Assembly: GCA_027943335.1 (NCBI GenBank)
Contig: BSBK01002057.1
Location: 620,001 to 684,000, forward strand
Direction: 5' to 3'
Length of the DNA stretch: 64,000 bases
From: Chamaecyparis obtusa
Lineage: Eukaryota; Streptophyta; Pinopsida; Cupressales; Cupressaceae
Made by a program: the position numbers and the translations under genes. Shown piece by piece: positions 1-11,789 of the stretch. The number at the start of each line of letters is the position of its first letter. Positions within the stretch are counted from its first letter, which is position 1. The notes below the pieces were generated by a model. That model saw nothing but the letters and a program-made list of their open reading frames with translations. It ran no database searches and had not been told where the DNA came from.

Positions 1-2449
1 TGTATTTGGAACTGTAGGATAATTGATCTAAGTGATTCCCGCCCCCTCTCAGTTATTCTAATAGACACATCTTTAGTTTTTAAAATCTTGCCTTGTCGAA
101 TGAGTATTTGATAGGTATTTCAATTTTTTTTTAGATGAGTCTCATTTTGTATACTTGGGAAACACACTCAAGGGGATTTATTTTCTCATTGATGATAGTT
201 ATCACATTTTTATTTTCACATAAGATTCATCTTTGGATCGTGCTCCATAACAATTTATGCATAGTTCCACTTTGTCATATTTTTGTTTTTTATTGGATTG
301 TGGCATCATCAACTTTCATGGTCAAGAACAAAAATGAGAAGTTTATAAATAAATCATTCTTCATAATTATTTCATCTTATCTAGCATATCTAGAATGGGA
401 AGCATTCATATATCTCTACATGGTTTTGTTTCCTTCCTAAGGGGAGACAAGTTTTTTCTAAGCATTGGATCTTATTTTCTCTTCAAACACTTATCATTCT
501 TGTACGTGATTATTCATTATGGGGAGAAATTATGATCTTCCTTTCTATGGTGGGGATAATTGATTATACATACATTTAATGTATGTAGTTTGTGGGGCCT
601 ATAATTGAGTCCTCCATCCACACATATTCTTTTTTCTCTCTTTTGGAGACGAGTTTTCTCCCATTTTATTATTTTTCCTCTCATCTGTTTGTAAGAGATA
701 CTAAAAAAACTAGTTGTACATGGGTACTTAAAATGGCCTAGTTGTCAGGACCCATTATCACATCATTTTACATATTGTATTTTTCTACCTAAGTTGGAAT
801 TAAGGATGGTGTTGGAGTAAACTTTAATTATTTACTCATGCTTAAGTCCAAATTAGGAAGATAGTCTTATTAAGAATTTCAAGGTGAGTGGGTAAAGTTT
901 AACATTATTTTATTTGCCTACATCTAGAATTTTGATTTGATAGTTGGAAGGTCGTTAGGTAAAAAAATTGTTAATCTTTCATATTAGTGGAATATAGTGC
1001 CAATAAATATATATTTTTGTCATTTAGATAAACATATTAAAGTTTAGTATGTTACTAGTATACATATTTCTAACATGTAAAATGTTAATCAATCATTTAT
1101 CTAATATTATTTAAATGAACTATTTATTTTAGTTTTATAATTACTAGAGAAATATATACAATAGATATATCAAAAAAATTCAACTTAATTCTTAATTCTT
1201 TCTTTTTGGCCCATGCCAATTGTAAATTTTGAAAAAAATTTAAACCTTGTGGTTTGTGTATGATAAATGCCAAGAATAAATTAAAAAATAGCTAGTTTAA
1301 GCCTCCCATTTGTGTTGGTGTAATTATTATTCCTTTTTTGAGTTTCATTTTCAAATGATAGCCTTGAATAACTATCAAAATTGACCATAAATATGTCAAT
1401 AATGTCAAGAGGATTTAGCTTATCCTTTGAATATTCCTTAAAAATATATTTGTAGGACCTACTTCTAAATTTAAAATAAATAATTTAAATTAAGCTTTGT
1501 AAATTCTCTCTTCTACTTACATGGGAGTCCCTATTGATGGAGAAATTTTTCAAGTTTGTGAGCTATATAGAATTTACAATAAATTTTAGATTTGGGTTTT
1601 AATATATTAAGATGGCACAATCAATGATGTAATTTATAATAGGAGTATAATTCTAAGACAATTAATTCAAAAACTATAATTTATTTCTCATATTTTCAAG
1701 AGATTCTTTAGTGATGAATTTTTTGTTTGTGAATTGAACATAAAAAGAATAATTATTACATTGGAGAAAAAATGTCTAAGGTGACACCATTAATGATGTT
1801 ATTTTTAACAAAACTTTCATTTTCAAACAAACAATTCAAAAAGCTTGTAAGTTATCTTTATATTTGAAACTAAAGTCTAAATTGTGATAAATATTTTTAT
1901 TGTAAAATAAAGGCAATGTAGAATAAATTTCAAATTGGAGAATATATATTAAAAGTGATATAATTGATGATGTTATCTATAATAAATCTCAAGTTTTCAA
2001 ACCAACAACTCAAAAGCTCTATAGATTGTCTCTTCTATTTTCATGGTCTCTACCAATTATAAATTTCTTATTGACTATTTTATGATTAAATTAAAAAAAA
2101 ATTTATTTAATAACTATTAAATCTATATCTAAATTTAATATAAATTAATTTACTCATATATTTAAGTAAATTCAAAATTTTAATTAAAATATTTATTTAA
2201 TTAAATTTATATAAATACGTTATATTTGAGCAAGTAGATTTCTACAATTTATACTTCTAGATAATCTATATTTTCTTACTTGGAGTCAATTGTGTGAGTA
2301 TTTTTTGTATGATTGTTTTAGATGACATTCCTTGATCCATCATGAGAATGAATGATCTAGAAACCAAAAGAAGAAAATATTAAAAAAAATCTTAACTAGC
2401 ACACACACCCATATATATTAGTAGCAACTGCAATGCAACATGGAAGATA
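1..2449. other. AT-rich intergenic DNA, no gene supported
   Basis: No reading frame here has recognisable protein similarity or sensible composition. The longest plus frame (135-440) is rich in Phe, Ile and Tyr, as expected from translated AT-rich DNA. No LTR ends, tRNA or rRNA could be recognised. The only structure seen is the degenerate tandem repeat listed separately. Confidence 0.6.
1585..2060. repeat. Degenerate tandem repeat, period about 175 bp
   Basis: Three diverged copies start near 1585, 1760 and 1933. The last two share a start of the form TTGGAGAA. All three share a core of the form AT(C/T)AATGATGT(A/T)AT, followed by TTCAAA(C/A)..AACAA(C/T)TCAAAA(A/G)CT. Spacing between the shared blocks is about 173-177 bp. 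A partial further copy may lie near 1490-1560. The copies are heavily mutated and contain no coding sequence. Confidence 0.45.
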
Positions 2450-2818
2450 TTATATGACAATAAGGGTTAGTGTTAGGATTATGGTTAGTGCTACTATTAC
2501 GGTTAATGTTAGTGTTAGGGTTATGATTAAGGTTAGTGCTAGGGTAACAATTAGGTTCAATGTTGTAAAATCAAATAAAAAAGTAGTAGCAGTAGGGTTA
2601 TGGTTAATAATTATTAAAATCATAAGAATTAGGGTTAGAAGAACAATTGACTTTACCATTTCACCTAGGGTCAATGGTAGACTTTTTTTTACAATTAGGG
2701 TGAATGGCTTAACCTTAGTAGTAGTATTAGGTTAATGGTTACAATTAGAGTTACGATTAGTCATAAGGTTAGTGTTAGGGTTTGGATTACTTTTAAAAGT
2801 ATTGTTAGGGTAACAATT
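2450..2818 (+). repeat. Degenerate telomere-like (GGTTAG/TTAGGG) array, left segment
   Basis: The plus strand is built from variants of AGGGTTAGTGTTAGG, GGTTATG and GGTTAG. This is a decayed TTAGGG/TTTAGGG-type or GGTTA-rich minisatellite. It breaks off at the CAATT target duplication of the chromovirus and resumes at 9189. Reading frames across it, such as 2433-2735, are only translated repeat. Confidence 0.75.
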
Positions 2819-3679
2819 TGATGTAGGAGCATCCTGGGTGTAAGAGCAATCTTGCATCACCCAAAAATATTTCTGTTTCTATATTCAATAAGGGCTATTT
2901 TAGTGCAGAGCTGCTATTTATGGAAAGTTACTATTTTTGGTAATTTTTGCATGTGCTCAGAATGATCTAATTTCTTTCTTGGAGGTTCATTTTGGTTACA
3001 TAAGTCTGCCAGTAAAGTTTCATTGCCAGATCAAGTGTATATTGGAAGATATTGAAGATTTTCGGTATTGGCAGTAGGGGACAGAAACTTTGAACTCAGT
3101 TTTGAAGGCTTTAGAGGCCCCGGATGAGGTCGAAAATTTGGGTGACGGGCGCTTGCGCAGGTCAAGCTTGTAGAGCACTTCGTGGCATTTTTGAAATGGG
3201 GTTATAATAGCCAATCGGGTCAACTGGTGATGACTTATGGTCTTCGGAAGTTGGGCCACCTGAAATGGCGAAAAATAATTTTCTTCAAAATTTCTGTTCG
3301 GGTTTCAAAGGTTATCTTGAGCTGACTATGATGTAATAAAATGTAAAATAAAATAATTCTAAGTTTGGTCGGCCTTATTGGCTAAAATTCTGGAACCTTC
3401 CCAGGCGGTAGATAATTGCCTATATAAGGAAGGCTGTGTTATTGTCTTAGGCAGTTCAGAATAGTTCTGGGCAGTAGATTTGGGTATTGATTTGAGGCTT
3501 TGTCCTACAGAATATTGTAAGGGAATGCCCATGTGGCTTTGCATATTGTAATTCTGAAAGTTTGTAATTCCACATTTGTGGAGATAATAAGAAGCCAATT
3601 TTCTGTTCTTGCATATTATTGTTGTTGTTTCTCTATTTCTGTTATGTGTTTTTGGTATTAAGGGGAGCACCCTTCATCA
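2819..3679 (+). repeat. 5' LTR of chromovirus copy 1
   Basis: It matches 8328-9188 along its full length with no net length change. It begins TGATGTAGGAGC and ends CCTTCATCA just before the primer-binding site. The stretch TATATAAGG near 3419-3427 is a candidate TATA box, which would start transcription around 3450. Confidence 0.95.
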
Positions 3680-3681
3680 AG

Positions 3682-3693
3682 TGGTATCAGAGC
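3682..3693 (+). promoter_or_regulatory. Primer-binding site, initiator Met-tRNA type
   Basis: TGGTATCAGAGC lies two bases after the LTR end. It is complementary to the 3' end of plant initiator methionine tRNA, the usual minus-strand primer for this group. Confidence 0.92.
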
Positions 3694-3780
3694 AGGAGTT
3701 CTTGAGTGTGTAAACAGATCACCGACCGTGAGGCAGTTTGCACCAGGATCGTGGCTAGGGTTTCAGCGCGCATCGCGAAA

Positions 3781-5628
3781 ATGCCTCCACAAAGGGAACG
3801 TGGCGGAAGAGCTGGTGTTGTAACACCTGAGGTTAGAGAGCTGTAGAGACAAGTGCGAGCATTGCAAGAAGAGATTCACAGAGGAATGAATCTTAATGTC
3901 AGAGATGAAAGCGAGGATGAAGCCGAAGAAGAATATCAAGAAGGAGAAGTCAAAATTGTGAACCAGGAGGAAGAAAGACTTTTTCGGGCCATTTCTAAGA
4001 TTGGGAAAAGACCTAAGATTGAGGTTCCTACATTTTCTGGAAATCTTAACCCAGAAGAATTGATCGACTGGATCAACGAATGTGAGGAATATTTTGAGTA
4101 TGAAGATGTTGAGGATCCTGATAGGGTCAAATTTGCGAAAGCCAGACTGAAAGGCCATGCGAAGATATGGTGGCAAGAGATTCAGTTGGAGTGAAATAGA
4201 AGGGGAAAGGACAAAATCATGAGATGGGATCGGATGGTAGATAAATTGAAGTGGCAGTTCATTCCTGTTGATTATGAGCTTGACCTACTGAAGAAAATGT
4301 AGAGTTTGAAGCAAGCAGGAAGATCTGTTCAGGAGTATACAGAGGAGTTCTATCGACTTCTCATCAGAACAGGCCACACAGAAGCTAACAAGGAGAAAGT
4401 TGCCCGATACCTTAATGGGTTAAGGCCAAGCATTCAGGAGGAGCTGAATCTGGTTCGAATGAACAGTATTGAAGAGGCATACCAGTTTGCCCTAAAAGTA
4501 GAGGAAAAGCTGAACAAGAAGTTTGAGAGCAGACAAAACGGAAGAGGTCGCGGTGGACGATTTGGTGGACGGTCATATGGTGGCCAAAATGAGGATCTAA
4601 AAAAGAAGGATGAGGCCAGTAGTAGTCAGAATCAGTGAGGAAATAATTCCAATCACTTCCAGGATCAGAATAATAGAGATCAGAGAGGAAGAGGAAGAGG
4701 ACAATGATCTGGAAGAGGTGGCTTCTGTGGAACATGTTTTCACTGTGGAGAAGAAGGTCATAGGGCATTTGAATGTCCTTAGCGCCAAGGTAGAATAGAC
4801 AGGAGAAATGAAGGCTAGGCCAGAGTTGCACATGTAGATGAAGATGCCAAATCATCAAATTCTGAAGATGCTGAAAGAGGAGAAACGTTGATTAACAGAA
4901 GAGTCCTGTTGAGTGGTGAGAATGAACCTGAGCAAAGGAGGAGCCTATTTCGCACCAGGTGCAAGTGTGAAGGTAAATGTTGTGATGTGATTATTGATAG
5001 TGGAAGCACTGACAATTTGGTGTCAGAAGAGATGGTGACAAAGTTGAAGCTCAAGAGATAGAAACACCCACATCCATATCAGATTGCCTGGGTACAGGAT
5101 GACCACAAGGTCATGGTCAATGAACAATGCCTAGTGAAGTTCAAGATTGGCGGATACCAAGATGAGGTATTGTGTGATATCATATCTATGGATGCATGTC
5201 ATATGTTGTTGTGTAGACCGTGGCAGTTTGACAGATGTGTTGTACATGATGGTCGTGCGAATACCTATTCCCTGACAAAGGATGGAGTGCGACATAAGCT
5301 AAAACCATTGAAGGAGACTGAAGAAAAGGTATGTGGTAATGCAAGGATAACTTTTTTTGATGGAAAAAATTTCCTAGATGGTATGAGGCATGAGCATGTA
5401 TGTTTTGCTTTAATTCCAAAAGCTGGTAAAGAGGAAGTAGAAGATGTTCCTGTAGAAGTTACATATTTGTTGAATGAGTTTCATGATATTGTATTCGATA
5501 ATGTGCCTGATGGATTACCACCAGTCAGGAAGATCAGTCATCAGATGGACTTAATCCCAGGAGCGAGTTTGCCGAATAAGGCAGCACACAGAATGACACC
5601 TGCAGAAAGTGAGGAGTTGAACAGATAA
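3781..5628 (+). pseudogene. gag: gag and protease of chromovirus copy 1 (in-frame stops)
   Basis: The frame starts at ATG 3781 and stays in one phase into pol. The capsid-type gag domain covers about 3990-4530 and contains the conserved RNA-particle gag pattern (WW.E near 4168, EYTEEFYRL near 4336). An Arg/Gly-rich tail follows, then one CCHC zinc knuckle at 4738-4779 (CFHCGEEGHRAFEC), which binds genomic RNA. The retropepsin active site Asp-Ser-Gly is at 4996-5004. Internal stops lie at 3844, 4192, 4300, 4636, 4705, 4780, 4816, 5059 and 5626. Most sit where a CAG, CAA or CGA codon would give a stop by a C-to-T change. No indel has shifted the frame. The product would be a Gag-protease polyprotein that assembles particles and matures them; this copy cannot make it. 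Confidence 0.9.
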
Positions 5629-8289
5629 GTACATGAGTTGTTACAGAAAGGATTGATTCGAGAGAGTCTGAGTCCTTGTGCTGTACCAGTGGTATTAGCA
5701 CCAAAGAAGAATGGAGAGTGGAGGATGTGTACAGATTCCAGAGCAATAAACAAGATCACAATCAAGTACAGGTTTCCATTGCCACGAATGGATGATATTA
5801 TAGACTGTTTGAGTGGAGCTGTGTATTTCTCAAAGATAGATCTGAAGAGTGGATATCATCAGATTCGGATCAGAGAAGGAGATGAATGGAAGACTACCTT
5901 CAAGACAAAGGAAGGACTGTATGAGTGGTTAGTCATGCCTTTTGGGCTAACCAATGCACTGAGCACCTTCATGCGGCTCATGAACGAGGTTCTGAAAGAA
6001 TTTCTAGGTAAGTTTGTCATTGTTTACCTAGATGATATTTTGATTTTTAGCAAGACATTGGAGGAACATATGATGCATATTCATATGGTGTTTGAGAAGT
6101 TGAGAGATGAGAAATTGTTGATTAATTTGAAGAAGTGCAGTTTTGTGAAGAAAGAGTTAGTGTATTTGGGATTTGTAGTTTCAGCAGAAGGTCTAAAAAT
6201 GGACCTAGAGAAGGTACAGGCTATCCTTGAATGGCCTACTCCAAGGAGTGCTACTGAGGTAAGATCTTTTCATGGTTTGGATAGCTTTTACAGAAAGTTT
6301 ATCAGAAATTTTAGCAGTATTTGTGGACCATTGACTGAAACAATGAGAGGGGATAGAAAAGAGTTTAAGTGGACTAATGGGGCAGAAAAGAGTTTTCAAT
6401 TGTTGAAACAAAAAGTTACAAAACAACCTGTTTTAGCACTTCCAAATTTTAATAAGGTGTTTCAAGTAGATTGTGATGCTAGCGGTACTGCAATAGGAGC
6501 TGTTATGAGCCAAGAAGGTAAACCTGTTGCTTATTTCAGTGAGAAGTTAAATGATGCCAAGAGGAAATATTCTGTTTATGATCAGGAATTTTATGCTATA
6601 GTTCAGGCATTAAAGAAGTGGAGACATTATCTACTTCCTAAGGAGTTTGTTTTGTATACTGATCATCAAGCTTTGCAATATTTGAATAGTGAAGGAAAGT
6701 TGAATCAGAGGTATTTGAAATGGGTTGAGTTTTTGCAGAGTTATACATTTGTTTTGAAACACAGGAGTGGAAAGTCTAATAGGGTTGCAGATGCTCTTAG
6801 CAGAAGGCAACTATTGCTGACAGAAATGCAGATTGAAGTGGTTGGGTTCAAGGAACTCAAGAATTTGTATCGAGAGGATCCTGATTTTGGTGAAGCTTGG
6901 AAAGCTTGTACAGAACCTGTTACTCTAGACAGGACGAAATGGTTGGATTTCATCATCCAGGATGATATGCTATTCAGAGGGAGTCAATTGTGCATTCCAC
7001 GAAGTTCTATGAGGGAGAATCTCATCAAGGAGAAGCATAGTGGAGGATTGGCTGGACATTTTGGTCGTGATAAAACCCTTGGTTTGGTTAGTGAGAATTA
7101 TTATTGGCCACAGTTGCAGCAAGATGTGAAGAAGTTTGTACAGAGTTGCAGAGTATGTCAGATGGTGAAAGGAGTGAAGTAGAATACAGGATTGTATCAT
7201 CCATTACCTGTACCAGAGAAGCCTTGGGAGGATATCAGCATGGACTTTGTTCTTGGTTTACCGAGGACTCAGCGGGGACATGATTCAATTTTTGTGGTAG
7301 TTGACAGATTTTTGAAGATGACACATTTTATTCCCTGCAAGAAGACTAATGATGCTGTTTATGTAGCAGAATTGTTTTTCAGAGAAGTAGTGAGACTTCA
7401 TGGTTTTCCAAAGACCATAGTTTCAGATCGGGACACTAAGTTTGTTGGATATTTCTGGCGAACATTGTGGAAGAAGTTGAAGACAGATTTGAAGTTCAGT
7501 TCATCACATCACCCACAGACTGATGGACAGACAGAGGTGGTGAATAGGAGTTTGAGAAATCTGCTGAGATGCTTGGTTGGGGATAAGCCAACAGGATGGG
7601 ATTTGATTTTACCACAGGCAGAATTTGCATACAATAATTCTATCAATAGGAGCACTGGTAAATCACCATTCCAGATTATATATGGAAGTAGTCCAAGAAA
7701 TGCATCTGAATTGAGGAAGATAGATAAAGGAGAAATAAGTAGTGCTGAGGCTGAGGATTTTGTAGAACATTTGAAGAACATCCATGGGGAGGTGAGGAAG
7801 CATATTACCAAGATGAACGCATAGTATAAGAATAAGGCAGATGAGAAAAGGAGGTATAAGGAATTTCAGGTTGGTGATGAAGTCATGGTTCATTTGCGGA
7901 AGGAGCGATTTCCAGTTGGTACATATAACAAGCTGAAAATGAAAAAGTTTGGACCATGTAAGATATTGAAGAAGCATGATTCAGGGAATGCATATGAGGT
8001 AGAATTGCCTAGTGAGCTGAATATTTCACCAGTGTTTAACATTTCAGATCTGACAGAGTATCATGAAGGAGGTTTTGAAGATGAGATCACAACAGCATAG
8101 TGGAGTATTCCAGCAACTAGTTTAGACACTAAGGAGATCGAAGACATACTGGACAGTCGTGTTGGTAGAAGCACAAGGAATAAGACATATGAAGAGTATT
8201 TGGTCAAATGGAAAGGATGGCCTGTAGAAGATTCATCGTGGCTAACAAAGGAGGAGGTTAACCATCTTGATTTTCCTCTGCACACCTGA
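5629..8289 (+). pseudogene. pol: Reverse transcriptase, RNase H, integrase and chromodomain of chromovirus copy 1
   Basis: This continues gag in the same frame. Reverse transcriptase covers about 5640-6330 with the catalytic YLDD at 6025-6036. RNase H follows at about 6450-6810 with its first Asp in DCDAS near 6469. The integrase zinc domain (H2C2) is at about 7036-7160. The integrase core carries its three acidic residues near 7243, 7426 and 7534. A GPY/F-type C-terminal segment is at about 7885-8060. A chromodomain (about 8146-8283; EYLVKWKGWP) ends at the natural stop 8287. Internal stops are at 7180, 7822 and 8098. The stretch 5638-7182 is still open for 514 codons. Chromodomains of this group bind modified histones and steer integration into heterochromatin. 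All catalytic residues remain, so decay is recent and mainly by point mutation. Confidence 0.93.
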
Positions 8290-8327
8290 GTCGTGATAGG
8301 GTCACTTCTCAAATTACCCTGGGTGTC

Positions 8328-9188
8328 TGATGCAGGAGCATCCTGGGTGTAAGAGCAATCTTGCATCACCCAAAAATATTTCTATTTTTATATTCAATAA
8401 GGGCTATTTTAGTGTAGAGCTACTATTTATGAAAAGTTACTATTTTTGGTAATTTTTGCATGTGCTCAGAATGATCTGATTTCTTTCTTGGAGGTTCATT
8501 TTGGTTACATAAGTCTGCCAGTAAAGTTTCATTGCCAGATCAAGTGTATATTGGAAGATATTGAAGATTTTCGGTATTGGCAGCAGGGGACAGAAACTTT
8601 GAACTCAGTTTTGAAGGCTTTAGAGGCCCCGGATGAGGTCAAAAATTTGGGTCATGGGCACTTGCGTAGGTCAAGCCTGTAGAGCACTTCGTGGCATTTT
8701 CGAAATGGGGTTATAATAGCCGATCGGGTCAACTGGTGATGACTTATGGTCTTCGGAAGTTGGGCCACCTGAAATGGCGAAAAATAATTTTCTTCAAAAT
8801 TTCTGTTCGGGTTTCAAAGGTTATCTTGAGCCGACTATGATGTAATAAAATGTAAAATAAAATAATTCTAAGTTTGGTCGGCCTTATTGGCTAAAATTCT
8901 GGAACCTTCCCAGGCGGTGGATAATTGCCTATATAAGGAAGGCTGTGTTATTGTCTTAGGCAGTTCAGAATAGTTCTGGGCAGTAGATCTGGGTATTGAT
9001 TTGAGGCTTTGTCCTACAGAATATTGTAAGGGAATGCCCATGTGGCTTTGCATATTGTAATTCTGAAAGTTTGTAATTCCACATTTGTGGAGATAATAAG
9101 AAGCCAATTTTCTGTTCTTGCATATTATTGTTGTTGTTTCTCTATTTCTGTTATGTGTTTGTGGTATTAAGGGGAGCACCCTTCATCA
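8328..9188 (+). repeat. 3' LTR of chromovirus copy 1
   Basis: It has the same length as the 5' LTR and about 20 substitutions from it by eye, about 18 of them transitions. It ends CATCA and is followed by the target duplication CAATT at 9189-9193. The bases just upstream (8310-8327, ending GGGTGTC) are not a polypurine tract. Confidence 0.95.
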
Positions 9189-10769
9189 CAATTAGGTTCA
9201 ATGTTGTAATTAGGGTTATTTTTAAGGTTAGTGTTATAGTTATGATTAAAATTATGGCTAGTATAATAGTTAACTTTAGCGTTTCACCTAGGGTTAATGG
9301 TATGGTTATGGTTATGGTTAGGGTGAACCATTTAAACTTTGGAGTAGTAATATGGTGAGGGTTACATAAATATTAGTGATGAGATGTAGATTTTAGAGTT
9401 TAGATTAGTATTAGGCTTAGAATATGGGTTAAGGTTAGTATGACAAACAGGGTGAATGGTCAAATTAGGTTTGGTGTTAGGACATATTGTTTAGAGTTAG
9501 GTATACTGATATGTTAATGAGTAAGGGTAGAAAAATGGTTATTGTTAGAGTTAGGGTTATGGTTATAGTTAGGATTAGTCTGAATGTTATTGTTAGGGTT
9601 AGTATCACATTTAACCTTACCATTTCACCTAGTGTCAATGGAAGGGATATGTATAGAGTTAATTTGAATAGTTTAAAGTTAGGAGTAGTATAATGTTAAC
9701 AGTGACAATTAGAGTTAGGTTTAGGATTAGGGTTTGGGTGAGGGGTTAGAGTTAGGGTTAGGGATAGGGGTCAGGTGAGATAAAGGATATGGCTAGGGAT
9801 AAGATGTTAGGTTTGTATCGTTATGATTAGTATCATATCTGGTGTAACATTAAGGGTTAAGATTATGGTAAGGGGTTAGAATTAGTAATATGATCAAGAT
9901 TATAGTAAGATTACTAATGGAATGTAGAGTGTTGAGTTTGGATTAGTATTAGGTTTAGAATATGTGTGGTTTACAATTAGGTTTAAATCATACATATTGT
10001 TAAAGTGTTAGTTTTAATATTAGGGTTAGTGTGAGAATAAGATTATGGATGTATTTAGCGATGAGATGTAGGTTTTAGAGTTAGGATTAGTATCATACTT
10101 GGTAATATAGTTAGGGTTAGGAGTAAGTTTGGACTTAGAGTTTTAGTTAACACTTATTTGGGTTAGGATTATTATAATATAACTAGTGTTACATTTAGTG
10201 TTACATTTAGAGTTAGCATTAATATAATAGGTATAATGAGATTTAGGTCTACTGTTGGAGTAACTAGTTAGGCTAAGGGTTTGGTATAATTTTATAATCT
10301 TGAGTAGGGTTAGATGTAGAATTAGGGTTAGATTTAGGGTGATAATTAGGGTTTTAATAGGGATGTGATTAGAGATGGAATGTAGGGTTTAGAGTTAGGT
10401 TTAGTATCTTACTTATTGTTACAGTCAAGATTAAGGTTGTGATTATAAATAAAGTAGGGTCACATTTATAGTTTGAATTAAATTTAGAAGTAGAGTTAGG
10501 GTTAGGGTTCAGGTGGGGTTAGGGTTAATATTCTGGTGACTGTGATAGTAAGATTTATATACGTAGTTAGTGATGGGACATAGTTTTTAGAGATAGGGTT
10601 ACCTTCATACTTAGTAATATAGTTAGGGTTATGGTTAGGGTTAAAATTATAGTTTTAGTTAATATTTATTATGATTCTTTCCAAGGATAAGGGTTACTTA
10701 ATGTTTGGGTTATGGAAATTTTAATTAAAGTTTAGGATTTTCATTTATGTTATAAAAATAGTGGTTATA
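9189..10769 (+). repeat. Degenerate telomere-like array, main segment, with higher-order structure
   Basis: This resumes the array broken at 2818. Short GGTTAG/GTTAGGG variants make up most of it, with longer blocks recurring among them. A block of the form TTTCACCTAG.GT.AATGG occurs at about 9279 and 9628, and at 2660 in the left segment. A block of the form GATG(A/G)(A/G)ATGTAG..TT.GAGTT recurs near 9377, 9915, 10061, 10373 and 10573. Pure perfect telomere repeats are rare, so this is an old interstitial array rather than a chromosome end. No gene is present. Confidence 0.75.
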
Positions 10770-10849
10770 GGGTGAACCCACAATAGTGGGTTGCAATTTT
10801 TCGGATGAAGTTATTTCAAAAATCATGAGAGCACAAATTTACTCAAATA

Positions 10850-11105
10850 CTTTTGATAGAAAGCACTTTTTATTGAAATTAAGTACTTTCAATAGAAAGT
10901 ACTTTCTATCGAAATTACTTTGTATCAAAAGTCCCTGAGAATGGGTAATTTGCATTATTTTATGTAAAGTACTTTCAATAGAAAGTACTTTCTATGGAAA
11001 CTAGGTACTTTCAATCGAAATTACTTTCAATCAAAAGTACTTTCTATAGAAAGTACTTTCTATCAAAATTAATTTCTATAGAAAGTACTTTCTATCGAAA
11101 GTACC
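10850..11105. repeat. Array of AAAGTACTTTC palindromes
   Basis: About a dozen copies of the self-complementary core GAAAGTACTTTC are joined by short links such as TATCGAAA, TATAGAAA and AATAGAAA, at a period of roughly 20 bp. It lies in the left arm of the outer TIR element. The inner copy of the same family lacks it. It can fold into repeated hairpins. Confidence 0.8.
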
Positions 11106-11717
11106 TAATTAGGTCTTGTTTTTAAACTTTGAAGAAATTATGAGAATTTCATGGCTTCGGGGCTCAAGCACGGGGATCAAATTGAACAATAAGGATACTT
11201 CCTTTTGCATAGTACAAGTACTTGGAATGACCTTTCTAACGATTATATATTTGACAATCTTTGAATTTATTATGTATATTGGTTTTTACGTTAATCGAAT
11301 GTAGGCTTTTCATCAAATATAAACCTCTAAATTTGACGTTCAATGAAAAATAGTAGAAAAAAGAAAAATTTGAAAAATAACAGTGCCTTCCATCTTCGAG
11401 TCTACTTTCTATTAAAAAAAATAATTTGAAATTTGATAAATACACAAGAAGTTATAAGCTATGTAGTTAAGGTATGTCAAAATTATGGTTTAGTAAACTT
11501 CAAACATTAATAAAATATACAATAATCATGATAATGTCATCAAACCAATTGCATGCCCTCCATATGGATGTTACAAAACTAAATTCGAAAGAATCACATT
11601 CATATCTATTTTAGAAAAAAAACTTATGCTCTGAAAAAAATGTTACTCTTTGAAAATGACATTTTCAGCATCATACCAGTTTTCATGGGAGAAAAAAAAA
11701 CTATTCAAATTATATAG

Positions 11718-11727
11718 ATATAGATAT

Positions 11728-11787
<60 letters not shown>
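11718..11787. repeat. TA-rich microsatellite
   Basis: An almost pure (TA)n run, preceded by a few TAGATA units. It directly abuts the left end of the inner TIR element, and a short ATATATATAT run abuts the right end. This fits insertion of the inner copy into a TA repeat inside the outer copy. Confidence 0.9.

Positions 11788-11789
<2 letters not shown>

Larger units (their letters stand above)
2819..9188 (+). mobile_element. Full-length Ty3/gypsy chromovirus (copy 1)
   Basis: This is a complete 6,370-bp LTR retrotransposon. The LTRs are 861 bp at both ends (2819-3679 and 8328-9188), begin TGATG and end ATCA. The 5-bp target duplication CAATT is perfect (2814-2818 and 9189-9193). An initiator Met-tRNA primer-binding site follows the 5' LTR. 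The internal region encodes gag, protease, reverse transcriptase, RNase H, integrase and a C-terminal chromodomain in one frame. The chromodomain places it among the chromoviruses; the lineage within them is not resolved. By eye the LTRs differ at about 20 positions (roughly 2%), nearly all transitions. It landed in the telomere-like array. It is now defective: 12 in-frame stops but no frameshift. Confidence 0.95.

Noticed and set aside
135..440. 101-codon frame at the left edge
   Set aside because: Composition is that of AT-rich noncoding DNA, and no recognisable motif is present.
2433..2735. Open frames on both strands across the telomere-like array
   Set aside because: Translation gives monotonous Val/Arg/Ile or Thr/Leu/Ile strings from the GGTTAG repeat; not proteins.
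3682..3693. TGGTATCAGAGC sites as tRNA gene fragments
   Set aside because: They occur only next to LTR ends and match just the tRNA 3' end, so they are primer-binding sites.
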